Positions 19,430 to 28,934 are shown, numbered from the stretch's first letter. The stretch is 64,000 nucleotides of DNA from an uncultured Clostridia bacterium (GCA_944376235.1 CALWCA010000011.1:34833-98832); one strand, 5' to 3'. Numbers and translations: made by a program. The notes: a model not told the origin generated them from the sequence alone.

Positions 19430-19458
19430 AGTATATCTGTTTAAAAGCCGCCCGTCAA
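19430..19458 (-). promoter_or_regulatory. purine operon promoter
   Basis: Minus-strand TTGACG (19458-19453), a 17-base spacer, and TATACT (19435-19430). The predicted start near 19423 lies about 20 bases before the riboswitch core. Confidence 0.85.
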
Positions 19459-19591
19459 GGCTCGGCGCCGGCCGCCCGCACAAATTCTGCGAAGTGCCTA
19501 ATTTCCCGCCCCGGCGCAGGGGGTTCCATGGTGGATTTGTGGGAAGCGCGCCAAAAAAGGAGCAGGGAAAGAAAGAAGACGAAAAAACAAC

Positions 19592-19633
19592 GGGGCGCGC
19601 CCGCTCTTCTTTTTCAAAGAGCGGGCGCGCCCC
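19592..19633 (-). terminator. terminator of the first large SLH gene
   Basis: A perfect 17-bp GC-rich stem (19592-19608 with 19617-19633) followed on the minus strand by GTTGTTTTTT. It lies 70 bases after the SLH gene stop and insulates the purine promoter from it. Confidence 0.88.
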
Positions 19634-19704
19634 TCTGGCGCATCCCGAACCGCTTTCCTCACGGGAAAGGGCGGGCTTTTTCCGTTTGAAAGGGGAAACA
19701 GGGG

Positions 19705-22700
19705 TCAGCCCTGCTCCACGCTGCAAAAGCGCATGAGCATGGCGGCAAATTCGCTGCGCAGCGCGCCGTCCTGCGGGGCAAGAAGGCCGTTGTCCCGGCC
19801 GGTGACAATGCCCTCTCCACAGGCCCACTGAAGGGCGGAGACGGCATACTCCGAAACCGAGAAGGCGTCTGCATAGGAGAGGATATTGGTGTCCTCGCCC
19901 ACCGACACGTCATAGCCCTGGCTGACGGCGTAGCGGTAGAGCATGGCGGCAAGCTGCTCGCGCGTGACAAGGTCGTTGGGGCCGAAGCTGCTGTCGTCAT
20001 AGCCCGTGACAACGCCCTCGCTGGCGGCCCAGCGCACGGCCTCGGAATACCACAGCCCCTCGTCCACGTCGTCAAAGGTCATGGCGTAGTTGACAACGGG
20101 CTCTTCGGCCATGCGCCACAGCACGGTCACGATCATGGCGCGGGTGGTGGTGAGATCGGGCGAGAAGAGGGTGTCGGAGGTGCCCTGCAGCAGGCCGTTT
20201 TCAAAGACGTAGCGCACGGCGTCAAAATACCAGGCGGCCTCGTCCACATCGTCAAAGGGGTTGTCCCAGGCGCTTGCGCCGCCGTCGTCCGGGACGAAGC
20301 TGACCGAAATGGTGTGGGCCTTCGAGACGTCGCGCAGGGTGTAGGAGGTCACGCTGCCCACAGACACGCCGTCCACCAGCACGTCGTCCACCACATAGCC
20401 CTCGTCGGGCGTGATGGCAAAGGTCAGGTCGTCGCCCTTGTCGACCGAGGTCTTGCCGGAGGGCGAGACGCTGCCGCCCTCTCCGGCCGAGGCCGAAACG
20501 GTATACGAGGGGGTGACCGTGCCGGAGGGAGCGCCGCCGCTCGAACGGCGGGTGAGGGAGGCTGTGGCCTCAACGGTGAGGTCTCCCGCTTCGCCGGCAA
20601 ACAGCGCGGACCACAGCGCCTCGCTCAGCGTCTCAAAGCACTCGTCGCCGGTCTTGTCAAAGAGCCAGCCCCGGAAGAGATAGCCGGTTTTGGAGGCCTC
20701 GGGCAGTGCGCTGCCGATGTCGGCGACGCCGTAGGTCTGCTGGGGCACGTCGTTGTCAAAGGTCACGGTCAGGCTGCGCGTGTCTGCGGGGGTCAGCGTC
20801 AGGGTGCCGGCGCCCTTGGCCACGACGACCGAGGCGACGTCCACGCCCTGCTGCTGCTGCACCAGGGCGTCGTAGCAGGCCTCGCTGCCGTCGGCGCTGC
20901 GCAGATGGAAGACCGAAAGGCCTTCTTGCGCAAGGGCATCCGGCAGGGGCAGCGACAGGGTGAGCGAGGCCGACACCGCCAGGGGCTCGTCCCCGAGCGG
21001 CACGGCGTTGAGGCCGCTCTCGGGGTCGCCTTCGGTGCGGATGCCGTCCGCCGTCTGCGCGGTGGAGACAACGGTTTTGACCTTGAAGTCAAGCGCAAGG
21101 GTGAGCGACGACAGCGCCCCTTCCGACAGCTCCAGGTCGGTGAGCTTCACGTTGAGATAGGGCAGCACGAAGAGCGTGGCGGGGGTTTGCTCCGAAACCT
21201 CCACGCCGGCCGCCTCCAGCTTGCCCAGGGCTTCCTGCAGATCGACGGTATCGGCCACGCTGCCGGCCGCGCCGACCAGGCCGCTTGCGGAGAGTGCCGG
21301 AGCGGTGCCGCCGTCAGGCAGCAGCAGGGCGGCGGCTTCGTCAAGGGCATCGCTTTCCTGCTGGGTCAGCTCGCGTGCGGGCTCAACCGCCACAACCGGC
21401 GCACCGTCGCTCACGACGACGTTTTCAACGCTCTGCCGAACCCCGAAGAAGCCCTCCTGCTCGGCAGGCACAGCCATGAGCGACTCGTCGAGATAGGCGG
21501 TGGGGTCGGAGGAGAATTCGCCGCCCGTCACAAACTGCTTGTTCTCGATATCCGGTGCCTGCTCCTTGAGGTAGCAGACCACGGCCTGCGCCTTCTGGCT
21601 GGACAGGAGGCCTCCCGAAATTTCGGCGGACGGCGCCCCGCCGGGGTAGTCGCAGGCTTCGAGGACAACGGCGTCGCCGGTGCTAACGTAGCCGCTTGAC
21701 TCATGAGTGTAGGGCGTCCTGGCGCCGGTGGCGGAAATCTCGCCGCCTTTCACCACCAGATGGCCCGACTTCATGACAATGCCGGTCGAGCCCGTGATGA
21801 GCCCGCCTTCCACCGTCAGCGTGCCGGACTGGGGGTGGTAGATGCCGGCCTTGTCGGAGAGGACCCTGGCGCCCTCCTTGATGACGATGATGCTGTTTTG
21901 GGTGGTGGAGCCGTTGCCCTGAATGGAGGTGTTGGAGGTGCCGGTGGTGTCGATGGTGCCAAAGAGCTCAAGGCTGGGAAAGGTGCCGACCAGGAGCACG
22001 GAATTTCCCGCAACCGTGAAATCGCTTTCAATGACAATGCGGGAGCCGGTGCTGGAAGCATCCGTCGCAATGGCGGCAAGGGATCTGGAGTCGGCCTCCA
22101 GCCTGCCGTTGCGCAGGGTCAGGGTTTTGTTTGACAGGAGCAGGAAGGCCGGGCTGGTGGTCAGGGCGTCATAGCGATAGGTGTGGCCGTTCAGATCCAG
22201 CGTCAGGGTGTCGGCGTCGCCGGTGTGCAGGCCGTAGCTGATGGATTTTTGGGTCTCATAGTCGTCATAGAAGGTGACGGTGCTGCCCTCTTGGGTCCGG
22301 GCGTCGGAAATGGCCGTGGCGATGCTCGAGTACTCCAGAACCTCGCCGGTTGACAGCGTGACGGTTGCCTTGACGCCCGACTGGTCCAGACGGCACTGAT
22401 AGAGGCCGTTTTCCTCAGACAGGCGGAAGGTGCTGTCAAAGGGCGCAACCGAAAAGCCCGAGACGTCGCCCTCGCCCGTCACCGTGACGTCAGCCAGCTT
22501 GAGCGGCAGGGTTCCCGACAGCGACGCGCCCTGCGCCACTGTGATGCCCAGCGAAGCGGCGGGGTGGTTGCTGCTGCCGAAGGAGGCCCCTTCCGGGAAG
22601 GTGCAGGCGACGTCCTTGAGAACGGTCAGCTGCGCGCCATCCGGCATGAGGCCGGCCTGCTGGAGAGTATACAGGTCGGCAGCGACAGCCTGCCCGTCAG

Positions 22701-23580
22701 GGTCGGTTCCCTCCAGCAGGTAGAAGGTCTGGCCGTCGAAGTCCGACTGGATGGCGGCGTCGGGAGTGCCGCTCACCACCTGCATGACAAGCGCGCCCTC
22801 ACGCAGCGTGTGGCACAGCAGGGCGTCATCGTCCAGCAGGGCGGTGTCGGCCTGCGGGTCCCAGTTGTGGAAGACGCCGCCCGAAATGACAAGGGTGCCG
22901 CTATCGACGTCGTCGAGGATGGACTTGGAGGCCGCCTTTTCCACGACCAAAAATTCCCCGCCTGAAATTACGGCCTCCACAGGCCGGCTAGAGGAGGACT
23001 TGTAGCGAATGACGTCGCCGTCCTGGGAAATCAGGCGGGCGTCCTGCACCTCCAGCTTGGCAGGGTAGGTATCGCTTACGGCGTTGTGCAGATAGGCAAC
23101 GACCGAGGTGGAATAGGTGGATAGGTTCTCGAGCGTCACGCCGTTTTTGAGGGTGACGGAGCCGGCAGCGACGGCAGAGGGCTTGATGTAGAGCACGCTG
23201 CAGGCCTTGTCCTCCAGCGTGTTGACCATGCTGCCGCCGCCCACGCTGTCGACAATGTCCACATGGCAGCCCACCGCCTGGAACACGCCTGTTTGGGTGC
23301 CCTGGAAGGCGCCCGAGAGCGTGCAGCCGCCAAGGTCAAAGGTGAGGTCGCGGGTTATCGAGACCGATTTTTCAACCGTCACGTTGGACAGCAGCTTGAT
23401 GGTGACCGGCCCGTCGGGCAGGGCCTCCACGGCCGCAACTGCCTCTTCCAGCGTCTCATACTGGCTGTCGCCCACAATTTCGGCTTCGTAGACGGGTTCG
23501 GCCAGCGTGCCGAGCGAGAGGGGCCCTGCGGCCAGGCACAGGCACAGGAGCATGGCAAGAAGTCGCTTTGCCGATGTCAT
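19705..23580 (-). CDS. large secreted SLH-anchored protein with beta-helix-like N-terminal part
   Basis: This 1291-residue protein starts at ATG 23580 (AAAGGA seven bases upstream; another ATG 12 bases earlier abuts the ribosome site) with a signal peptide of about 27 residues (hydrophobic core RLLAMLLCLCLAAG). Residues about 60-760 contain repeated short strands (for example FDLGGCTLSG, LDLNGHTYRY, LTLRNGRLE, IVIKEGARV), the pattern of a right-handed parallel beta-helix adhesin or polysaccharide-binding surface protein. Then come an InlB-type beta-grasp repeat (GYLFRGWLFDKTG) and a bacterial-repeat module (YTVSASAGEGGSVSPSG). Three SLH repeats fill about 1106-1291 (TTTRAM, VTREQ and ALRSE replace the classic TRAE). 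It should sit on the cell wall via secondary wall polymer. Function beyond surface display is unknown. Confidence 0.82.
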   Translation of the reverse strand: MTSAKRLLAMLLCLCLAAGPLSLGTLAEPVYEAEIVGDSQYETLEEAVAAVEALPDGPVTIKLLSNVTVEKSVSITRDLTFDLGGCTLSGAFQGTQTGVFQAVGCHVDIVDSVGGGSMVNTLEDKACSVLYIKPSAVAAGSVTLKNGVTLENLSTYSTSVVAYLHNAVSDTYPAKLEVQDARLISQDGDVIRYKSSSSRPVEAVISGGEFLVVEKAASKSILDDVDSGTLVISGGVFHNWDPQADTALLDDDALLCHTLREGALVMQVVSGTPDAAIQSDFDGQTFYLLEGTDPDGQAVAADLYTLQQAGLMPDGAQLTVLKDVACTFPEGASFGSSNHPAASLGITVAQGASLSGTLPLKLADVTVTGEGDVSGFSVAPFDSTFRLSEENGLYQCRLDQSGVKATVTLSTGEVLEYSSIATAISDARTQEGSTVTFYDDYETQKSISYGLHTGDADTLTLDLNGHTYRYDALTTSPAFLLLSNKTLTLRNGRLEADSRSLAAIATDASSTGSRIVIESDFTVAGNSVLLVGTFPSLELFGTIDTTGTSNTSIQGNGSTTQNSIIVIKEGARVLSDKAGIYHPQSGTLTVEGGLITGSTGIVMKSGHLVVKGGEISATGARTPYTHESSGYVSTGDAVVLEACDYPGGAPSAEISGGLLSSQKAQAVVCYLKEQAPDIENKQFVTGGEFSSDPTAYLDESLMAVPAEQEGFFGVRQSVENVVVSDGAPVVAVEPARELTQQESDALDEAAALLLPDGGTAPALSASGLVGAAGSVADTVDLQEALGKLEAAGVEVSEQTPATLFVLPYLNVKLTDLELSEGALSSLTLALDFKVKTVVSTAQTADGIRTEGDPESGLNAVPLGDEPLAVSASLTLSLPLPDALAQEGLSVFHLRSADGSEACYDALVQQQQGVDVASVVVAKGAGTLTLTPADTRSLTVTFDNDVPQQTYGVADIGSALPEASKTGYLFRGWLFDKTGDECFETLSEALWSALFAGEAGDLTVEATASLTRRSSGGAPSGTVTPSYTVSASAGEGGSVSPSGKTSVDKGDDLTFAITPDEGYVVDDVLVDGVSVGSVTSYTLRDVSKAHTISVSFVPDDGGASAWDNPFDDVDEAAWYFDAVRYVFENGLLQGTSDTLFSPDLTTTRAMIVTVLWRMAEEPVVNYAMTFDDVDEGLWYSEAVRWAASEGVVTGYDDSSFGPNDLVTREQLAAMLYRYAVSQGYDVSVGEDTNILSYADAFSVSEYAVSALQWACGEGIVTGRDNGLLAPQDGALRSEFAAMLMRFCSVEQG

Positions 23581-23975
23581 GAGGGTCATCCTTTCTTTGT
23601 AAAGTCCCGCCCTTCGGGGCAGGCGCTCCGATATTTTATGTAAGCCGAGAGGCGGTCTGCCTCTCAGGGGAAAACGCGCCAAAGCCGCCTCAGGCGGCCG
23701 CTTTTTGCCAAAGAGTTATCCCCCCCCCTGGCCCTGTATGGGCATTCAACATGCGCGAAATGCCAGTCCATCTTTTCATTCATGGGAAAGAATTTGCTGC
23801 CATGCGGGCGCTCCCGGGGAGCCTCTGCTTCCCGAGGAGCTGCGGCAGCCCTGTTCCCGAGCTTCTGGCTTGACGGCAAGCGCCAATGCGGGAACCACAT
23901 CTTTTGGAAATTTTGGCGCAAGCGGCGGTGTGCGGCCCTTCGCGCCCTTTGGGCGGCGACGCAAGCCTGCGGCAA
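23581..23975 (-). other. leader/intergenic region upstream of the first SLH gene
   Basis: About 400 bases with no credible gene. It contains AT-poor sequence and a run of nine C at 23720-23727. No consensus promoter close to the SLH start is obvious. The nearest strong minus-strand promoter is at 24234-24262, from which a terminator-like hairpin (23983-24007) would have to be passed. Confidence 0.4.
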
Positions 23976-24228
23976 GAAAAAAACACGGCCTGTTCCAAGG
24001 GCCGTGTCAAAAGGCTCGCGCAGGGGTTTTGAAAAACCTTGCCCTGTTTGGCCGGCCGGCGGGATTGATCAGGCAGACGCCCCCCCCCGCGCCCTTGCCG
24101 GCCCCAAAAGCCTGCAACGCCGTAGCGCTTGGGATAAAAGCGGGGAAATGGCTCAAAAATGCGACGCAGGAAGGTCATAGGTTGAGCAGGTCATCGCGAT
24201 AAAGGCAAAAGAAAACGACAAATAATTT
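23976..24228 (-). ncRNA. candidate small RNA or attenuated leader bounded by promoter and terminator
   Basis: A consensus promoter lies just upstream (24234-24262), and an intrinsic terminator (ACACGGCC stem 23983-23990 with 24000-24007, then T7 on the minus strand) lies about 245 bases downstream. No frame inside has a ribosome site or a recognisable protein. Internal pairing includes GGTTTTTCAAAACC enclosed by CAGGG and CCCTG. It does not match tmRNA, SRP RNA, RNase P or any riboswitch core I know. It could be a free sRNA, or a leader whose terminator controls the SLH gene at 23580. Confidence 0.4.
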
Positions 24229-24233
24229 GTGGT

Positions 24234-24262
24234 ATTATACCATAACAGCCCCTGAAAAACAA
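24234..24262 (-). promoter_or_regulatory. minus-strand promoter upstream of candidate RNA and SLH gene
   Basis: TTGTTT (24262-24257), 17-base spacer, perfect TATAAT (24239-24234). Predicted start near 24227. Confidence 0.75.
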
Positions 24263-24325
24263 GCGACAGAAAAGAAATCCCCCGCAAACACCATGCAAGG
24301 GGCGCCGGCAGGGGCCGGACAAGAG

Positions 24326-24361
24326 AAAAAGGCGGATGCCCTCTTGGGCATCCGCCTTTTT
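24326..24361 (-). terminator. terminator of the second large SLH gene
   Basis: A 15-bp stem (24326-24340 with 24347-24361) flanked by A-runs and T-runs, so it works in both directions. It lies 23 bases after the stop of the SLH gene. Confidence 0.9.
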
Positions 24362-24383
24362 GCAAATGCGGCGGGGGACTTGC

Positions 24384-27300
24384 CTATTTGACAAAGCCCT
24401 GGCAGAAGTTCATAAACATCTGCGCCGACTCGGCACGGGTTGCCAGAGCGTCGGGGCTGAGCAGGGCATGGGTTCTGCCGGTGATGACCCCGGCGTCGCA
24501 GGCCCACTCCATCGCCTTGAGAGCATAGTCGCTGACCTCGGAGGCGTCGTCATACTGCGAGATGCCGGCGTCGTCGCTCACCGAGACGTCGTAACCCTTG
24601 TAGGCGGCGTAGCGGTAGAGGATGGCGGCAAACTGCTCGCGCGTGATGGGGTCTTCGGGGCCGAAGGTGCCGTCGCCGTAGCCCTCGACGATGCCGTGCT
24701 GGGCGGCCCAGGCAACGGCGTTGGCGTAGTAGGCGCCGGAAGAGACGTCGTCAAAGGGGGTGCCGGACGCGGCAGGCTCGCCCGCCAGACGGTGCAGCAT
24801 GGTGACGATCATGCCGCGCGTGGTGGTGAGGTCGGGGCTGAAGGTGTCGGACGAGGTGCCGTTCATGAGCCCCTCGGTCACGGCAAAGACCACGGCGTCA
24901 TAGTACCAGGCGCCCTCGTCCACATCGGTGAAGGGCAGCTCCACGCCCTCGGCAAAGGAGGCCTCCACCGTCACGGACGAAGCGGGCATTTTGAAGGTAT
25001 ATTTTCCGCCGCCCTGGGCACCCAGGCTGAGCTGCTTGCCGGTGGAGTTGTTGGTGACGGTCAGCTCGTCGAGGCGGTAGCCCTGCGCGGCGCTCACCGT
25101 GAGCGTCACGGTGTCGTCTTCGGAGGCGCGCTCGCGGCTGGAAGAGACGCTGCCGTTTTCAGCCTGCTTCACCGTGATGGCATAGGTGGTGTCGGAGGGC
25201 GAGGAGGGGGCGGGGCCGCCGCCGGAGGACGCATTCCTCCACCGGGCGGTCAGGGCCAGCTCGAGGGGCGCCCCGTTGGCGATGTCGATGGTCTTGGAGA
25301 AGAGCTCCCCTTCGGCGGTCTCCCATCCGCTCAGGCGCTTCCCGGTCAGGGTGACCGAAGGCAGCTCGGCCGTATCGCCCTGTGCCGCAAAGATATCCTC
25401 GGGGTCAGGCGTTCCGCCGTTTGCGTCAAAGGTCAGGTGCGTCACGGTGAGAGAAAGGGAATTGACGGGGGTCTCCGAGAGAACCTCGCCCACCACGGGG
25501 TACAGGGAGAACGTATAGGTCCCGGGAGCAAGCTCCTCAGTGGCGTTCGAGGCTCCGGCGCCGGGGTCAAAGTCAAAATAGATAACGCCGGAATTGTCGC
25601 CGGCTGCGATGTCTTCCTGATAGACCACAGTGCCCCCTGCATCCGTGACGCGCAGCTTGAAGGCGTTGTCGCCCGTGCGCTTGGTCAGAGCGGCATACAT
25701 GGTCATGTCGGAGCAGTCGCCCTCGAAGGCGACGCCCTCGGGCAGGGCCAGCCCGCCCGTCAGCAGCGCCTCGATGGCGGCGTTTGCATCGTCGGCATTC
25801 ATCTTGAAGCCGACGGTCGACAGCGCGACGGCGTCGGCCTCATACATGGCGTTTAAGGCCTCCGTCAGGATGGCTGCAACGGCTTCGGGGGTCTGCGCCG
25901 CCTCAAGGGCGCTCACAGCCTTCTCATAGGCCGACTGGGGCAGCACTTTGCCCTCGTCCGGCTGGTCGAGCATGGCCTTGACGTCCTCTTTCAGCGAGCG
26001 CAGGAGAGCCTCTTTCTGAGCGGCCAGCGTCTCGCTCCACAGATCGTCGGTCGACCAGTCGAGCCCCTCCCCGGCGGCTTCGATGGCAGCCCTTGCCTCG
26101 GCCACTTTTTCGCCATAGTTCAGCTGGTCAAGGGGGTCTTGTGCAAAGGGTGCCGCAAAGGCATCGAAATCGTCCAGGGCCTCCTGCTTGGAGAAGAGGG
26201 TCAGCGTGCGCAAATCGTTGGAGTCCCCGGAGCTGTCGCAAAGGGCGATCACATAGTCGCCTGCGGCGAGGGGCAGGTAACCGTCCGGGCTGCCGGGGGT
26301 TCCGACGTGGTCTTCCCGGTTAAAGGTGAAGTAGACCAGCGAGGCGTTGGTGACGGTATTTTCCGGAGGCTCAACTTCAAACCAGTTAAGGGAGGCGTCC
26401 TCCGGGGGAAGGATCCACAGGGTGTAGGCAAAGGGAGCGCCGGTTCCCCGGATCCCGACATACATGGTCTGGTTGTCGCAGTCGGTAATGGAGAGGCTGG
26501 CGTCGCCGGCAAAGGGACGGGCCAGCTCCTCCCAGAGCTCGGAAATCACTTGGTTGGCGGTCTCCCCTTTGTCCTCAAAGCCCGCGAAGGCGAGAGTGGG
26601 CAGTCCGCCGTTGAGAATGCGATAGGTGGAAAAGTGGCCCACGTCAAAGGAGAGCGTCCCATCGGCCCAGGACGAGTCCAGCTTATCGTAACCGTAAAAA
26701 CTACTCTCATCCAGACGTTTTTCAGGGTTGAGGTAGTAGACGACAGGGGTCAGCCTGCCCTCCGGCTCAGGCCACGGAAGCGTCACGGTGACAACCCCCT
26801 GCGGCTGCTGCTCGGCGGTGAAAACAGCCTCGTCCGAGGCCACTGCCAACAGCTCCAGGGTGTCGCCGTCCAGGCTCCAAATCAGCAGCAGCTCAGAGAA
26901 CTCGGGATCTTGCGCCAGCGCGCATTCCTGCAGGGAGGCGACGGCCTGCGCGTCAAAGCCAAGAGAGCCCAGGGAGTCAGGGTTGCTCTGGAAAACGATG
27001 CGCTTTCCACTGTCTTCCAGGCTGGCCAGGGCCTCGGCCGAAAGGACAATTTCGGCCGTGGACACATCGCCAGCCACCGACAGGTCAAACGTGATGCCGT
27101 CCTGCTCCACCGTGACGCCCTCGCCGGGCTGGCTCAGGTCGCTGCCCTCAATGGCGGCGGTCACGGTGCCATCCTCCAGAGAGGGGGTGACGGTCACGGG
27201 GCTTTGCGGCAGCGCTACGTCGGGCAAAATGGCCTCGTAGACCACATCGTCCATGACAAGGCCTTCCTCATCCATCCACTGGACGCGCACCCAGGTATTG

Positions 27301-28208
27301 GGCTGCTGCGCGGAGGCGTCAAAGTAGAAGGCGATGCCGCTGCCCCCCTCTTCCGTGACGTTGCTCTCCAGGGGAGTACTCGACAGGTTGGCGTCGTCAT
27401 AGGCAGTCTGCTTGTCGGGGCCGACCGCCACCTTGGGGCCGCCCACAGACCCCTCCGGGGCCACGATGGCAAAGCCGACCCAGCAGCCCTCTTGGCCATT
27501 GGCGTTGGTGTGGCTGACAAGGCCCTCGGCCGAAATGGTCACGGGCACACGGCCCTTTGTAAAGCCGGCTGGCGAAACCGAATAGCTTTCATACAATTCA
27601 TCGTCGGGAATGGGGTCTTGCTGGGCGGCGTCGTGCAGAATGGCGGGCTCAACCGGCCAGATGCTGCGGGGCTCGACAGCCGACATATCCATGTAGTAGA
27701 CGGTGTCCTCCCCGATCGCGGCCCCTTCCCCGTCGAGCCAGCGCACACGCGCCCAGGTCTTGGGGTCGGAATCGCCGGGGTCGGAATAAAAGGCGATGCC
27801 GTCGTCCCCGTCGGAGGTGACGGCCGGCTCCAGCGCCGAGGGAGAGCTCAGATTGTCTTCCCCGACCTTGCTCTGCTCGGCCGAGAAGGCATACTGAACC
27901 TGCTGTGCGCCTTCGGGAGCCGCCAGCGCAAAGCCGACCCAGTAGCCCAGCCCCTCGGAGGGAGATGCGCCGTAATGGGGCTTGAGCCCCGTCGCCTTAA
28001 TGGTGACGGTCACAACGTCGTCTTCCCCGGTTTGGGTCGTGACCAAATAAGAGCCCTCGTCATAGAGGTACTTTGCCGCCATGCCGGCTCTCGCGTCATT
28101 CAGAGGGGCGGGCAGCGGCGTATTCGGCTTTGCGGCCAGGGCCCAGGTGGGAAGAAGGGTCAGCACCATGCCCAGGACGAGCAGGGCTGACAAAAGACGT
28201 TTCTTCAT
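24384..28208 (-). CDS. large secreted SLH-anchored protein with tandem N-terminal repeats
   Basis: This 1274-residue protein starts at ATG 28208 (AAGGAGG ten bases upstream) with a signal peptide ending near ALAA (about residue 25). The N-terminal third has two copies of a roughly 130-residue module, recognised by YWVGFALAAPEG / CWVGFAIVAPEG, a D-N-L-S-S segment and WARVRWLDGEG / WVRVQWMDEEG. A beta-strand-rich middle, an alpha-helical stretch near 720-830, and an InlB-like repeat (THLTFDANGGTPDPE) follow. Three SLH repeats fill about 1085-1274 (FTDVDEGAWYYDAV, FDDVSSGAYYANAV, then DYALKAMEWACDAG). It is similar in plan to the neighbouring SLH gene and likely a surface-displayed protein. No catalytic motif was recognised. 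Confidence 0.82.
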   Translation of the reverse strand: MKKRLLSALLVLGMVLTLLPTWALAAKPNTPLPAPLNDARAGMAAKYLYDEGSYLVTTQTGEDDVVTVTIKATGLKPHYGASPSEGLGYWVGFALAAPEGAQQVQYAFSAEQSKVGEDNLSSPSALEPAVTSDGDDGIAFYSDPGDSDPKTWARVRWLDGEGAAIGEDTVYYMDMSAVEPRSIWPVEPAILHDAAQQDPIPDDELYESYSVSPAGFTKGRVPVTISAEGLVSHTNANGQEGCWVGFAIVAPEGSVGGPKVAVGPDKQTAYDDANLSSTPLESNVTEEGGSGIAFYFDASAQQPNTWVRVQWMDEEGLVMDDVVYEAILPDVALPQSPVTVTPSLEDGTVTAAIEGSDLSQPGEGVTVEQDGITFDLSVAGDVSTAEIVLSAEALASLEDSGKRIVFQSNPDSLGSLGFDAQAVASLQECALAQDPEFSELLLIWSLDGDTLELLAVASDEAVFTAEQQPQGVVTVTLPWPEPEGRLTPVVYYLNPEKRLDESSFYGYDKLDSSWADGTLSFDVGHFSTYRILNGGLPTLAFAGFEDKGETANQVISELWEELARPFAGDASLSITDCDNQTMYVGIRGTGAPFAYTLWILPPEDASLNWFEVEPPENTVTNASLVYFTFNREDHVGTPGSPDGYLPLAAGDYVIALCDSSGDSNDLRTLTLFSKQEALDDFDAFAAPFAQDPLDQLNYGEKVAEARAAIEAAGEGLDWSTDDLWSETLAAQKEALLRSLKEDVKAMLDQPDEGKVLPQSAYEKAVSALEAAQTPEAVAAILTEALNAMYEADAVALSTVGFKMNADDANAAIEALLTGGLALPEGVAFEGDCSDMTMYAALTKRTGDNAFKLRVTDAGGTVVYQEDIAAGDNSGVIYFDFDPGAGASNATEELAPGTYTFSLYPVVGEVLSETPVNSLSLTVTHLTFDANGGTPDPEDIFAAQGDTAELPSVTLTGKRLSGWETAEGELFSKTIDIANGAPLELALTARWRNASSGGGPAPSSPSDTTYAITVKQAENGSVSSSRERASEDDTVTLTVSAAQGYRLDELTVTNNSTGKQLSLGAQGGGKYTFKMPASSVTVEASFAEGVELPFTDVDEGAWYYDAVVFAVTEGLMNGTSSDTFSPDLTTTRGMIVTMLHRLAGEPAASGTPFDDVSSGAYYANAVAWAAQHGIVEGYGDGTFGPEDPITREQFAAILYRYAAYKGYDVSVSDDAGISQYDDASEVSDYALKAMEWACDAGVITGRTHALLSPDALATRAESAQMFMNFCQGFVK

Positions 28209-28692
28209 GGCAGGAATCCTCCTTAATGAAATAATAGTGTCTGCAAGGTGAGAGGACAGACGGTGCAGCTTCCATCCCTCCTTTCGCTGCGGCAAGGGGC
28301 TGCTGCCGGACAGAGCCCCGTGCGGAGAAGATGCGCCACGGAAAAGAGAGCATCTTCCATTCGTGCAATGTACTTACAGAGTACCATTGACAAAAGAAAA
28401 ACTCAACGTTTTTTGGCATTTTGGACAAAGAAAAGTTCTGGAAACGCCGTGAAGCTCGGATTGGACGGAGTGGAGCGGAAAGGGCGTTTTTGACCGGAGC
28501 ACACAAAAAGAAAGGTCGCAGCCGTCGAAAAGAATAGAACAGGCGGAAATGAGGAAAAAGAAGGAGGCAGCCCAGCAAGAAAGACGAAAAATATTTGGAA
28601 AAGCGGAATAATCTGCCTTGCAGAAGCGTATCCTGTGACCATACCGTCCTTGTCCGGCGGGCAGAGGGCCCGTGCCTCGGCGGAAAGGGGGG
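28209..28692. other. divergent intergenic region between SLH gene and tRNA-fMet
   Basis: About 480 bases without a gene, more AT-rich than the surroundings in the part around 28370-28450. On the minus strand a possible weak promoter (TTGTCA near 28393 with a TACATT-like box) could serve the SLH gene, leaving a leader of about 150 bases. No riboswitch core was recognised. Confidence 0.4.
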
Positions 28693-28721
28693 TTGACAGA
28701 AGGCAAGAGCTATGGTATAGT
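28693..28721 (+). promoter_or_regulatory. tRNA-fMet promoter
   Basis: Perfect TTGACA (28693-28698), 17-base spacer, TATAGT (28716-28721), about 28 bases before the tRNA. Confidence 0.88.
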
Positions 28722-28749
28722 AATCCATGCAATAAAAATATCGCGATAT

Positions 28750-28826
<77 letters not shown>

Positions 28827-28830
28827 ACGA

Positions 28831-28867
28831 GAAACAGCCGTCCAAAGGGACGGCTGTTTCTTTGTTT
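28831..28867 (+). terminator. tRNA-fMet terminator
   Basis: A 13-bp stem (28831-28843 with 28848-28860) followed by a T-rich stretch. Confidence 0.88.
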
Positions 28868-28899
28868 GCTGGGAAGGGCGGGGGCTGAGGCTCCGGGGC

Positions 28900-28920
28900 C
28901 GGGTTATGAGGCCGACGAGC
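28900..28920 (-). repeat. inverted partial copy of the tRNA-fMet anticodon arm
   Basis: On the minus strand these 21 bases match the D-stem/anticodon segment of the neighbouring tRNA-fMet (28772-28792) at 20 of 21 positions; the one change is at 28911. The next bases (GCTCGTTGGG, 28923-28932) resemble the same tRNA segment again in direct orientation, so the site looks like a small palindromic duplication. It is not a functional tRNA. Confidence 0.75.
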
Positions 28921-28934
28921 GGGCTCGTTGGGCA

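Noticed and set aside
23780..24178. A 132-residue minus-strand open frame inside the candidate RNA region
   Set aside because: No ribosome site, basic low-information sequence, and it runs through the terminator.
26139..28190. A 683-residue plus-strand open frame opposite the second SLH gene
   Set aside because: No domain, no ribosome site; the minus strand encodes a signal peptide and SLH repeats.
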